Shown here in pieces: positions 1-12,602 of a DNA stretch of 64,000 nucleotides; position 1 is the first letter of the stretch, and each line of letters begins with the position of its first letter. The position numbers were made by a program, and so were the translations under genes. The DNA is from Megalonaias nervosa (taxonomy: Eukaryota; Mollusca; Bivalvia; Unionida; Unionidae): the NCBI GenBank assembly GCA_016617855.1, contig JAECUM010009754.1:1-64000 (forward strand), given 5' to 3'. Under the pieces are notes generated by a model. The model was not told where the DNA came from. It ran no database searches and was given only the letters and a program-made list of their open reading frames with translations.

Positions 1-535
1 TGGTGTGGATAATATATGTGTGTGTGTTTTATGCATTGGCGTTCGTTGGTGTGGATAGTAAATAGGTGTGTGTTTTATGCTTTCTCATTCGTTGGTGTAA
101 ATAGTAAATATGGTATGTTTTATGCATTCGCGTACGTTGGTGTGGATAATATATGTGTGTGTGTGTGTGTGTGTTTGTTATGTATTGGCGTTCGTTGGTG
201 TGGATAGTAAATAGGTGTGTGTTTTATGCTTTCTCATTCGTTGGTGTGGATAGTAAATATGGTATGTTTTATGCATTGGCGTTCCTTGGTGTGGATAGTA
301 AATAGGTGTGTGTTTTATGCTTTCTCATTCGTTGGTGATGATAATAAATATGGTATGTTTTATGCATTGGCGTTCCTTGGTGTGGATAGTAAATAGGTGT
401 GTTTTATGCTTTCTCATTCGTTGGTGATGATAATAAATATGGTATGTTTTATGCATTGGCGTTCGTTGGTGTGGATAGTAAATAGGTGTGTGTTTTATGT
501 ATTCGCGTTTGTTGGTGTGGATAGTAAATAATATG
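1..535. repeat. Tandem repeat, 45-46 bp unit in two alternating variants
   Basis: Repeated units begin GTTGGTGTGGATAGTAAATA. One variant continues into GGTGTGTGTTTTATGC, the other into TGGTATGTTTTATGC, and they tend to alternate, giving a dimer of about 91 bp. About eleven to twelve copies are seen and the array runs off the left edge. A short (GT)n run lies near 151-174. Open frames here are repeat artefacts. The array ends about 50 bp before the TATA box of the small gene at 634. Confidence 0.9.
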
Positions 536-582
536 TGAAGTGAGTGTAAGGGATGTTTTCGTTCACGTGCGTGCTTGAAGTT

Positions 583-590
583 TATAAAAG
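583..590 (+). promoter_or_regulatory. TATA box of the small histone-like gene
   Basis: TATAAAAG lies 28 bp upstream of a CATTC cap motif and 51 bp before the ATG at 634, a spacing normal for a core promoter. Confidence 0.8.
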
Positions 591-610
591 CATAGCGTTC
601 GTCAATCGCT

Positions 611-617
611 CCATTCA
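611..617 (+). promoter_or_regulatory. Histone-type cap (initiator) motif PyCATTCPu
   Basis: CCATTCA matches the PyCATTCPu cap signal known from invertebrate histone genes and sits 28 bp after the start of the TATA box. If it is the transcription start, the leader is only about 20 nt, as in histone mRNAs. Confidence 0.7.
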
Positions 618-633
618 ACGCTGAATATAAGAA

Positions 634-936
634 ATGGCTAGCAACATGGAGAGAATGATAAGATTGCTGAACGTAGCCAGGGATCAGGTGGCAGGAATGA
701 AAGTGATGAAAGAAGAGGTAACGAAAATCAAAGACACATGGGTAAAAGAGAGAAAGGAGAAGGAAAACAGAAAGAGAAAAGAGGACTTTGAAAGACTAAA
801 TCAAAACTGGATGAAGGTACAGGAAAAGTTTAGAGAGATGGGACATCCTGACTGGATTCCAGACGAAGAAAAGAAAAAGAAGAAGAAAGGAATCATTGGA
901 AAAGTGAAGAGCTGGTGCAAAAAATGGAGCCAATAG
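634..936 (+). CDS. Small basic non-histone protein with histone-type gene architecture
   Basis: A 100-residue intronless frame from ATG at 634 to TAG at 934-936. The protein is highly charged, with about 29 Lys plus Arg, many Glu, and few hydrophobics outside the first 20 residues. Residues 20-75 look like one long charged helix or coiled coil. A GHPDWIPDEE segment follows, then a run of six Lys and an amphipathic tail (GIIGKVKSWCKKW). I see no histone fold, winged helix or HMG box and do not recognise the family. The flanks are the notable part: TATA box, CATTC cap motif, very short leader, and a perfect histone 3' stem-loop 17 nt after the stop. This suggests an S-phase, non-polyadenylated mRNA (inference). 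It lies upstream of the first visible exon of the phosphatase gene, probably inside one of its introns. Function unknown; DNA or RNA binding would fit the charge. Confidence 0.75.
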   Translation: MASNMERMIRLLNVARDQVAGMKVMKEEVTKIKDTWVKERKEKENRKRKEDFERLNQNWMKVQEKFREMGHPDWIPDEEKKKKKKGIIGKVKSWCKKWSQ

Positions 937-953
937 AAGAAAAAGAACCCAAG

Positions 954-969
954 GGCCCTTTTCAGGGCC
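954..969 (+). terminator. Replication-dependent histone mRNA 3' stem-loop
   Basis: GGCCCTTTTCAGGGCC is a 6-bp stem with a TTTC loop, an exact match to the metazoan histone 3' stem-loop consensus, with the usual A/C-rich flanks (AACCCAAG before, ACTCCA after). A purine-rich CGAAAAGA at 982-989 sits where the U7-binding histone downstream element is expected. This mode of 3' end formation is otherwise almost confined to histone genes. Confidence 0.88.
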
Positions 970-1107
970 ACTCCACTGCCTCGAAAAGATTTATTCTTTC
1001 TTGTCTAAAAAAATTTACTCGATTGTATAATTTATCTTTTAACTCACAAAAACATTATTCTCTTATCTAAAATTTTTTTTTAGTCAATTGTATAATTTGG
1101 GTATAAT

Positions 1108-1560
1108 ATTATAATATCCACAAATATGAACGCAAATGATTCAAACTTTATATAGAAATGACACAGGTGGCATGACGTCACGGTACTTGCTACATTGTTG
1201 CAAGTGTCTAGGAGTTAAGGAATTAAATTGATGTAGAACACGAATGGTTCGTGATTCTATGTATTTAAGTAATTTGGTATAAGCCATCAGCCTACGAAAC
1301 AGTGGCTGATTTTTTATAGTTGCTGTTTTTAGTACTGCTGATTGGCTGATGGCTTGTGTATAGAGAGTTATAATATCCACAAACCCGAACGCGAATGATT
1401 CAAACTTTGTATAGAAATGACACAGGTGGCATGACGTCACGGTACTTGCTATACACAAACACGAACGCGAATGATTCGTGTTTGTATATAGAAATGACAC
1501 AGGTGGCATGACGTCACGGTCCTTGCTACATTGTTGCAAGTGTCCAGTACCGTGACGTCA
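1108..1560. repeat. Diverged direct repeats carrying four TGACGTCA (CRE) palindromes
   Basis: A unit of about 90 bp (GAACGCGAATGATTC, then GAAATGACACAGGTGG, CATGACGTCACGG, and CTACATTGTTGCAAGTGTC) appears at about 1108-1203, 1370-1450 (truncated) and 1451-1543. A partial inverted copy, ACCGTGACGTCACCCTACC, follows. TGACGTCA occurs at 1173, 1432, 1509 and 1553. It could be a promoter module or a small repeat element; no gene start is apparent beside it. Confidence 0.75.
1281..1355. repeat. 12-bp perfect inverted repeat (hairpin)
   Basis: AAGCCATCAGCC at 1281-1292 is the exact reverse complement of GGCTGATGGCTT at 1344-1355, separated by 51 bp, lying between two copies of the CRE repeat. It could be a small fold-back element. 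Confidence 0.7.
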
Positions 1561-1584
1561 CCCTACCTGTTCCATTCCTCTTGT

Positions 1585-1911
1585 CCCTGTACAAAATACC
1601 CATTGTCCGTATACAGTCCCAGGGTGTCCTATTCGCTATACAAAATTCCCATTGTCCGTATACAGTCCTAGGGTGTGCTAGCCGCTGTACAAAATTCCCA
1701 TTGTCCGTATACAGTCCCAGGGTGTCCTATTCGCTATACAAAATTCCCATTGTCCGTATACAGTCCCAGGGTGTGCTAGCCGCTGTACAAAATTCCCATT
1801 GTCCGTATACAGTCCCAGGGTGATTTTTTGTCCGTATAAATCTTGTTCGTATACAGTCCCGGGGTGGGTGGGGTCTGTAATGCTAATTCCCATTGTCCGT
1901 ATACTATCCCA
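1585..1911. repeat. 49-bp minisatellite
   Basis: About six copies of a 49-bp unit containing CCATTGTCCGTATACAGTCC, CAGGGTGT and GCTATACAAAATTC. The last copy is degenerate. Frames open on both strands here are repeat artefacts. Confidence 0.88.
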
Positions 1912-2244
1912 CTACACACTTTTATATATATATATATATAACTGATGCAAAGAGTTCAATTAGTTCTATAGACACCCAGTTTTTCTGTAAAAATGTATAT
2001 ATTCAGCTACTCTGCAACAAATACATAAATTGTATAATTCTTCCTTAAGTAGACATGGATTCAGATTGGGGAGTTGCTCTCTTCGCGCAGTCGTAATGTT
2101 ATCACAATTTAAATTTTGACTTCTTCGTTTACCCCAAACAGCTTTTTCTTCTATATTTAAGTGCTTTTGAGCTAATTTCTTGATAAAGTGGTAGTTTTAT
2201 TTTGTATTTATTCATCAGTTATTGAAAGTATTAAATTGTTACAG
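1912..2244. other. Non-coding, probably phosphatase intron
   Basis: AT-rich sequence with a short (TA)n run near 1923-1940, ending in the splice acceptor TTGTTACAG at 2244. Nothing else recognised. Confidence 0.5.
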
Positions 2245-2495
2245 ACACAAAAGTGAATGCAGTATATGAAGTCGCCCAGATCGTTCTCACCAACAGCAAT
2301 ATTGATGCGAATAGTATCAGAAACGAAAACAAATGCAGATTCGACATTGATGATGTAGTCGAATCTGACAGCTCAGAAAAAGATATTTACTATAATGAAA
2401 TGGGACTGAACAAAACCCGTATCCCACTAGCAGACCTACCACATTATTTCAGAAAGAAGGCTTATGATTCAAAAACTATCGAAAGTGAATTTGAG
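2245..2495 (+). CDS. Phosphatase exon a: juxtamembrane region
   Basis: Acceptor TTACAG, donor GAG|GTATTT. Incoming phase needs one base; ends in phase 0. It encodes an acidic segment (VESDSSEKDIYYNEMG) and then PLADLPHYFRKKAYDSKTIE, the conserved wedge-like lead-in to D1. The membrane segment is upstream. Confidence 0.9.
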
Positions 2496-3672
2496 GTATT
2501 TTCTTTCTTCCAAAAGATCACTGTATTCTTGACGATATCATTTAATTAACTTTAAACGGGAAGAATATATTATATAAATAAATGATTATTTGTCTCGATA
2601 ATTGCGATACTTATATCAACATCTAGAAAACATTATATCAACTAGCCAGGGTACCATGCAAATTTTAATTTTTATCAAAGACTTAAATACTTGCATTTTT
2701 AATGGTAAATAAATTTTTGCAAACGTCACATTATGTAAGACAAGCAACAATGTGACATCACTGCACAATTTAGCTATTAAATTTAGTGTGAGCACGATAA
2801 GCAACGCAGAGCACATAGATGCAGCGTAGAGTTAACCGATTAGATAAAATCTCAGTTGCTACTCTGCAGTTTCATTTGTACGAGTAGAAGTTATCTAAAT
2901 CACATAAATGCATTCATAATAGGTGCAAAAATGAAATAAAACAAATATTAAGATAACATAATGCTTAGAGTTCCTCTGACTTTAGAAATTGCCAAAGACG
3001 CCCCAGTCTAGCATGTCAAATGCACAGTTGCCGGAAAACGCAAAGAAGAACCGTTATAAGGGAATATATGCTTGTAAGTATTTATTTTCTCGCTACTAGT
3101 GTCACCAAAGTTCAAATATTAAACTTTTATTCTATTATTATTTCATTTCTTACCTTTTAATTTAACAATTCGAAAATAATGCAGCATAATAACGATACAT
3201 TTTACAGGAATGTAGATCATGAACTCTTTATTTATGTAATAGTCAAGTTGGTACGTTTAATAACACCAAACAATAACACAATTATTCCTTCAAATATATG
3301 TACGAGAATATGGAATGTACATGAAGCAAATACATATGTTAACCAGCTCAGTGCAAATTATAAACAAGCCTCACTATGTATCATCAATTACAGATGATAG
3401 CACCAGGGTAGAGTTACCTACAATTGCAGGTATTTCGGGGTCTGATTACATAAATGCGTGCTTTATAAGGGTAAGTAGAATCTATGTGTTCATTGTATAT
3501 TTCGTACTTTTTATACTTTATATGTGTTTGCTAAAGATATCACCTATACTGTATACATCATAAATTTATTAAATTCTTCAGCAACTGGAATACATAGTTT
3601 AACGTTCCATTAGTTTCATTCTGATATATCCTATATTATTAAACTGTATCTCAGCTTGGCCACTTTTATTTC

Positions 3673-3710
<38 letters not shown>

Positions 3711-6700
3711 CGATTATGCTGAGATAGTACGAAATGGTTATAAAGCAATCTACACTAAATAAATACGCTGTATAATTACACAGAGATTACCAAATGTTTC
3801 GCCGTATTTCGATACTAACTGGAACACATTTCATCTGAACAGACAAAGATTACTTACGTTATCTAAGCAAATTCTATAAATAATGTTTGTGTTCACACTG
3901 TACGTATGTTTACATGGACTAACCAGAAAACTTTGAATATAATCAGTCATTAAGGAAAGTACATTAAACCGCGCTTCTGTGTAAGGAATCGAATGTTACC
4001 TATTCCGCACACTCTTAGTAAAAGCAATTACTTAAAAAGAAATGATGAAAGACTGATTCATTCAATGCTTCACAAAATTATGAGATATTTATATTTCCTT
4101 GTTCATTCAGAATGTATGAGGTTGCTGTGAATTTGCAATGGAAATCAATGGCTTGTAAAAATGGATCGTCAGTGACCTTAAATCCTCATGTCTCTTGTTT
4201 CATGTTTCAGGGCTTCGAGAAAAACAGAGCTTATATCGCATCACAAGGTAAACACCCATTCAACTTTTAGTCGGAATATAATGCTGAGAATACGACGAAT
4301 AAAAATTTAATTGCATACATATAAATACCTTCTATCACAGGTTTAAGGAAATTATTAAAGATATGTGAACAATACGCTTTTGAGAATATCTATAATACAC
4401 AAAAAATCGGGATTTTGCATGGTCTTTCTGTCATCTTCTTTCAAATTAGCATCTCCTCCCCTGTACATGTTAACGGCCGTACTCTTTACTCATGTCAACA
4501 GCTATACATATCTGGGTTTTATTTTAAACTTCAATTGGTCAGATGATGAATATATTATGACACATTACAGATTTTGGTGTACTTCAACAAACATGCTTCT
4601 ACGTCAATTTGGGAATTCTCATTGAATATCAAAATAGGATTATCCAAACCTGATTGCTGCTCAGTGTATTGCCCTCCTCTGTGGACAAACTTTAGTGAAT
4701 GTATGAAAAAAAACCCTGCTTAATAGTTATAATAATAGTCCTCATTTTCTATTAAGTCTTCCAAGATGGAAGAGTGCCTCCAACATGTTTGTAAACTATA
4801 ACGTATTCAGTTTTTGGGAAGTAATGAAAAAGTATGTGTTTCAATGAAGACATGAATATCTAATAATAGGAATTGTATATTGAAATCTCTGTGGACCATG
4901 ATATTCGTTTAAAGTCTCGTATTTTAGAGAGATCGACCAAATTACTCTTTAAATGTCTTACATAATTTCATTCTTAACAATGCCGGACAAAATCCTTTGT
5001 TGTAGACGTGTTGCAATTTTGTACATAAGATATATATGATCTATGATCTTTTATGTTTCAAATAATCCCTTTATTTTATATCTATATTTTAATTTAGATT
5101 TATGCACTTTGCAGTCTGAAATAAAGAATTCTTATCTTTATGTTATATATTCCAAAGATACCCTTTAGAATCATGCTATACACAATTTTGGGTCTGATTA
5201 TATCACCCGACTAAAACATAACAATAGCGTGTTGCTTAGGGCAGCATGCCATTATTTTTGTTTTATGGAAGGCATATTTGGATTCTTTTCATCCGCATAC
5301 ATCAATGACCCTGTCAATATGAAAGAATAGCATCGCAAATAGTTTGGTATTTTGTAGATCTGAAAAAGATGTTTTGAACTGACATTAGAAGCAATTATAT
5401 ACGACAAAACTAATTAACTGAACCATTACAATAGTCCCCGTCCTTTAAAAATACGATCAGTTATATGAAGAGCTTAAAGGAATTTCATGACATGATTGTC
5501 CTCAGTTAACAAATAATGAAATGGTACATTTCGCATCTTTTCCAGGTCCAACGGAGACAATTGTGAATGATTTCTGGCGAATGATCTGGCATTGTGGCGT
5601 GGACAAGATTGTAATGCTTACGGAACTAGTCGAGGAAGGGAAGGTGAGACGTAGACGATGTTATACGAGTGCTCATTTAAAATGAAATTTATGAAACTTG
5701 GTGAGCAGAATATTGAAATTTGACTAGTTCCATAAAATTACTTTTGATTTGAAATGAACATCAATGTGAGATTTTATTTATTACATCACATATATACTGA
5801 TTTTATTTGACGAAATCATAGTAGAGTGAAATGACTTTGAAAGTTATTTGGATGCCTCTGCTTTTACGCTTTTCCTTTCATGAACATGACTTCATGAGAG
5901 TTTAGTACGTTAAGATTTCACAAGGGTAATAACACCAAATAATACAGTAGCCATGTAATAAATTTCTTTACGACTTCTTGAGATTATTTTGGCACGTTCT
6001 TTTACATAGTACATGCATTCGTACAATAAGTCTTCAACCACTGCGCTAACATGCAATTAATTTTGCGGTAACGAAACTGTTTTCCTGAACATCGTCCTTT
6101 ATATTCACGCTCAGAACTGCAATTTAACAGAAATAAATCAAACGTAATAGATGTATGAATAGAATAAAGCATGTAATATTTCGTAAACATTATGCCCTGA
6201 CAGTAAAAATGTCGATTTATTTTTTTTTACCTGTAAATATAAATAGAGAAATATATTATTTCAGACAAAGTGCACACAGTACTGGCCATTGGAGGGAAAA
6301 TGTATCTACGGGTCAACAGAAGTGGAATATTTAACAGAGGATGTTTTTGCTGATTACACGATTAGAAAATTGAAGATACAACAGGTGAAATTTACGCTTC
6401 CTAACTTTTTCATTCTTACATGATCAAACCTGTTTGAGCTGTTTCAATACGTACGATTTTGTTACGCTAATAAAAATCACTCATCAGAATTGCACGTTTA
6501 ATCTGAGGACAAGTTTTTGTTCATATAAATTACATTTTTCGTGAATAGTATATTGATTTCTAAGAATAGAAATAATCACTTTCTTCTTTCATTGGCAAAT
6601 TTTTTAACAGTAAAACATGCATAATTCTTACATTACAGTTATGCTTCAAAAGACATTTGTAGGTCTTAACTAGGTAGGTAGGTGTGTATATAAACAAGTA

Positions 6701-6746
6701 GATTAAAACTAGATACATGTATAAACTTACGTACAAATAGACAAGC

Positions 6747-6829
<83 letters not shown>

Positions 6830-9800
6830 GCTTTTAAAAGGAAAGAAAATGAATCAGAGTATAATAATTTCTAAAAAGAAAACATTAAACCGTCACATAC
6901 ATTATATCATTGCCACTTTAGTAATGTGAGCATGCAATATAGCAAGAAAGTCGCCTCTTCATAGCTAGTGGTTAAGGTTTCCTATCAAGATGCATTGCAA
7001 GATCAACAAAATGAAAAGCACAGGAAAACAAATAATCAGAGCAACACATAGACATCTGATATAAACCAAAAAGCTTATATGAATTATATTGTTTACAAAT
7101 TTCATGCTGGCTAAAAGCTCAGAATAGTGACCCAGTTCCATTTTACTGCTTGGCCTGACAGAGGTGTTCCCGACACGCCATCTGCTTTGGTACAGTTCTG
7201 GAGCAAAGTCAGAAATACAGAGGGAAATGCTGATATGCCAGTGGTTGTACATTGCAGGTACACACGTGTTTCTGAGTTAGTAGCTTTCTAGAGTTGTATT
7301 TATAGCTTTTGGACAACTATTCAGTGTCAATAGCCTCAGTCTATATTTCCGATTGTTGAAGTTCCATTTGTACTGTTAACGGTTAAGCTAGATAGAAAAT
7401 AAACTATTATTTAAAAAAAACAGCAGCGGAATTTTGAAATAATGAGATATAAGTTTATTTTAAGATTAGATAGATATTTTAGAAATGCTTAACTTTTTAA
7501 CATAAAATAAAATAAAAAGTTATAATTCCTCTTGTTTTACTTGACACCTATTTTCATGCATCATGTGAATTCAACAAGGCAATGTACATGTAAATACTAT
7601 GTGCTTTATATTCTCAAGTTTTGTAGAGAGGGTAATTACAAATGTAAAATATATGGAGTTGTCGCTCCTTTCTTGACAGACGTAGAGTGTCAATAATGAA
7701 TTATACAACAAGCAACTGCAATCTCAATAGGAACGGCAGTATTTGAGAATAACTTCTAAGATTAAAGTATTGGGTGCTTAATTTATTGTTACAAACATGC
7801 ATGTTTTGCCATAATGTATCTAATATCAGCACAGGAATAAGCTCTAACACGATACTCTTTGTTTTAGTAGTATTCAGCAAACTATAGTATCTGGTCTAAA
7901 GAATGGGCTTAATGTACATTATATGTGTCTATATAAGCCATATTTTCTAAAAGGAAATAAAAGATAAAACCTCACATGCTCTTATTTATATTTTTAGTGC
8001 CGGCGTGGGACGAACTGGGACATTTATTGCGTTAGACTATCTATATGAAGAAGGGAAACAAACAGGATCAGTGAACATATTTGCTTGTATTTACGAGCTG
8101 AGGCAGCAAAGAGTAAACATGGTCCAAACAAAGGTATTTTTTAAATTTCTGCGTATTTGTTTTATTTAACATAATATTTATATATCTCTTCTAGCTTTTT
8201 GCTGTTTGATCGAAAACCTTAGCTAATTTGATACACAGTCAAAATTATAAATGTTATAAAGTAGATTGGACAATGTATAATGGAAAATAATGTTATTCGT
8301 ATTGTGTCAAATGAAATTCGAGAAACTGCAATATAATTATGTGCAAAATCTGTTTTTAAATTGGGAAAATGCAACAAAACTCACTTGCAATAATCTCTGT
8401 ATTTTAGTGTTTATGGTAATGGACATGTATAATTGTCACAAACAGGAACAGTATGTGTACTTACATGAAGCAGTTGTCGAGGCCTTGATGCCAACCATGG
8501 CTTGTGAACCTTCTGTCACCTTCCACGAAAAATACCAGAATCTATTAAAGCCTGATAGAAAAACTGGAAAATGTCCACTACAGACCGAATTCGAAGTAAG
8601 TTCTATTTCTAACGCTACTTATTAAAAAATAAATATATTTTCTAATTATTCATAGTTTTTCACCCTTATACTGCGAGAACAAAATATATTTTCAGAATTC
8701 GTATTTTATTATGTTGATGCTGATGATTATACATTACCATTCTTCTTTTCCACATAATTTCGTATATCTGGTTGATTTTTTTCCATGCGATTGGACAATG
8801 TCCCTGGGCTTCAGATCTTAAGAACGTTCTATAGTTTTCATATTGTTCAAAGAAGTACTGTTTAGCTTAGGTGCTATTCTTAGGAGCGTTTTTAATTCTG
8901 TTTGTTAAGATATGGGGTATTACTCCTAGTAATCCCACCACAATGTTTCTCTATTTTCCAGACCATTCTATGTTTACAATAAGGTCAATGTACTTTGATG
9001 CTTTCATTGTTCCATGTAAGCATTTGAAGTTCCCTTTTACTTCTGTGTCTGTTATGTAGGTCAGGAAACCCTCCTTGATAAACGTTACTACGTCTGGCTT
9101 CCTGTACTGTATGTTGTGGTAGTTCAGTATACTCTCTTGTTCACACGTACTGCGGTTGACCTTCTACACTGTATCCTTTGGTATGTCAGGATACTCTCCT
9201 TTGTGGCCACTACTATGTCCGGTATCATGTACTGAATCTAGGCTAGGATATTTAAATCCAGCATGATTTTTAGCCTTGCTGTTATAATTTTTTATTTCCC
9301 TGTATTAGTGTTTGTGAAATGAATCCACATATTTCTTAGATGACCTGCAGCGCACAGCAAGCACGCGTTTGCTTACTTCATCCACTGGTCAGATGATTGA
9401 TTGTCTCACTACATAACTTCTTTCACATTCATAACCTTGAGTACCTGGTCCTACTCTACCATTACTGATCATTCTGTTTCTTTCCTTAGTTGTCACAGTT
9501 GGGGCCATCTCGGTTGCTCTGACTAGCACAGGGTCAGTTGTATTATTTCAGTTTCTTAAGGAAACTCTACAACATGCATCATTTCCAAGCTCATGACGTA
9601 TACATCCGAAACAAAACGATGTTGCCATATTTTATCTCTAAGGTTAGGTTAATATTTCTTTATGAAGAAAGATGAAATCAGACGAAACAAATACCTTGTT
9701 TGGATTACCTCAGATAATGTGGCTTTCTGGTCTCCAGTGGGAATTTTAAACTGTTTGAAATAATGCTACAAAATATAATGATGAAAACAAAAACAGGGAA

Positions 9801-11269
9801 AACGTGACAACTTGTAATTTTAAGTCATTGGAAATTGCTACGAGATCCCGAGGACAAACTGATTGTTAGATATCCCTCGCAGATTTATTCGTCTTTGAAT
9901 GTGATCTGGCATGAAAATGTTCTATAAATATGATCACAAGAGGAAAGAAAAGAGACAGCTATCAAGACTGTCGAAGATATTTGTATATTGTAAATTTCTT
10001 CCAATGCCTAGAATTTTGATGCAAAAGAACTGCATTGCGCACAAGCAAATCTATATTGGTCCAGTCAATTATCAATGGTTTTCAGTAACTCTTAGAGGAT
10101 TATTTTGTATTGACATCCAGAAAGGTATGCCCAGCTGTGTGAATATTCAGCTCTTACAAAGAACATAAGGGAAAGCAGAAATCAGACTAATGCACAAGAG
10201 ACTGTCAAGGTAACCTTCTGGGGCATAGATCAGATGCAAACTGTTTCATAATGTGCTACTATGCATTTCCCAATTTTGTATTCATAGCCGTTTTTCGTTT
10301 ATGGAACTTACTAGGTATTAACTGAACTTTAGTGTACATACGGTTACATAATGATCCTGACAGATATCACATTTAACAGTGATGCGGGGACTCTGCTGAT
10401 TATAAATTACTGGCAAGCTTGCACGTAAGGAAAATTAACCTTATGGAAGTTAGGTGAAGATCATTTGATGTCACCCAAACTTTCCTTGTTCCTAAACATG
10501 CTTCAGAAGTCATGAAGAAGTTCATACTTTTCCTATATGAATCAATCTTTTTATCCAATAACATGTTCAATTACAACTACAAAGCTCCTCTTCCATCAAG
10601 GATTTTAAATAATTTGTCAGGAAAAATATGAACTATTGTGTGATGGCAATCATTGTAGAAACGCTGACCAATGCATTTCACTTATAAAATGGAGAAATAG
10701 TGCAAACTGAATACCAGTGTCTCTATCCCATCAGGCGGTGATCTAAGATGTTTTTTTCCCCCAGAGATTCTTGTGTAGCTAACGCTGCTCTTGTAGATGG
10801 GTATGCCTATACTGCATACAGATGTAAAACAATATGGTGCTGATAATAGTGTATGACAACAAGAAAATCTAATGATTGTTTGCGTGTATCTGGAGAAGAT
10901 GAAACCGCTGATACGCGGCCATATTTTGATTCGACATAAGTTTTATATATACTGAATAGATGTGAAGTTCATTCATCACAGGGCAAATGAATGGGGTATG
11001 TTATGAAATTCAGAACAATCCCTTGCTAAAAGATCGAACTGGAAACACTGATTTAGTAAGAACAAAAAGGTCTGATTGGTTTTTTGACTTTCATCTGTTA
11101 ATCTCTATTGATGTTATCAATTGTACTGCAGTGTAGTGACATCTGGATAATACAAGAAGCCAAACTTCAGAAAGAATAACATTCAGTGCATCTTTAGGCT
11201 GCAAAGGCAATTATCTTGTACCTTTCATCCTGAAATGTAACAGGTATGTTCAAGATTTACACAGAAACA

Positions 11270-11314
<45 letters not shown>

Positions 11315-12551
11315 TGCATTTTGATGCACGTATGGATTATGTAGGTGTGAAGCAAAATGCAAGAAGCTAGTGAAGTTAGTTTGAGCCAGGTGACTGTGGT
11401 CTCTTAACTCTTTTTTTCCTTACTGGCAACGTATCATAACTTTCTGAAGTGAAGGTATGAGCTGTGTGGATTAAAATAACTTTGACTGTTGGTCTCCATC
11501 AAGGTGTCATAATGACTTTGAACTTTTTTACCATTAGACATTAGAATCGAGAAACTTCGTTATACCTTCATGGGCATCATATATGCCGAGCTGATGACGT
11601 CATATTCAGTTTGTATACGATGCATCAAGCAGAAAATATGTTCTGAAGTCATATCCTTGGAACCTTAAACTTTAACCTTTCGACATCACAAACATTTTAA
11701 TTCTTTGTTTTCTTAAAATCTATATATTTGACAAATGTGCAAAGGTGTTTTGAAAATCTAAGTTTATGCGTGGAATGTAACGAATACAGCATGATATGAC
11801 TGACGAAGCGAAACACAGAAACATGACACAATACAAAGGCAACTCCAAATGGCAATATATATCATAACTGGCATTTTTCTTACATTTTTGACATTATTCA
11901 AATGTTTTGGAATTGTTTCATTTGTTTACATCTGTGTTTAGTATAGCCAGTTTACTTTGACCTTTAGCCTTGATATGTGACCTTGACCTTGATGAGTGAA
12001 AATGACTGCATTGTTGCTGCATCATTTGGCTTACCTTTAAAATAATAATTATTGCCAGATTTCCACATAAAATTCCAATGGAGAGCTAATAAATTAAAGC
12101 AGGCTATGTTCTAAACAGGTGTGTTGCTGTGTATTCTTTTGAAACTACGCATGCATTACCCCTTTTTCTCCATCATCGTGTTCTCTCTATGTGATTCATC
12201 TGCTTCCTTAACTAAAGCTATGAAATCATAATCGCTTTCTTTTTCTCAGACATTCTTTCCCTGGCTTCTCTCTCTGTCTCTGTACAGTCTTTAACGTATA
12301 TCCCACCTTTCCCCAAAATCTCGTGAAAATATAGTCTATTCACACCAGCTTGACCATTAACTTTCTCCCGTTTCTATCCGTGCCCTCTAATCCCTTTTTT
12401 GTCTAAACAACGACTCCAGTAGTGTATCTGAGGATGGCGACTGCCCATGCACTGATGCCGGCAAATACAATAGCTCAATTTAGCTTCGAAGTCTTTACCC
12501 ACCTAAAGAAGTTTAGTCTGATTTTACTCTTCGTATTATTATTATTATTAT

Positions 12552-12602
<51 letters not shown>

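Larger units (their letters stand above)
3471..7997. other. Phosphatase introns between exons c and h
   Basis: AT-rich intronic DNA of 0.6 to 1.3 kb between the exons listed separately. It holds (CA)n at 3679-3708 and (TA)n at about 6749-6826. No further gene or element recognised. Confidence 0.6.

Noticed and set aside
1581..1893. Repetitive frames on both strands over the 49-bp minisatellite
   Set aside because: 49 is not a multiple of three and the frames are repeat artefacts without other coding signs.
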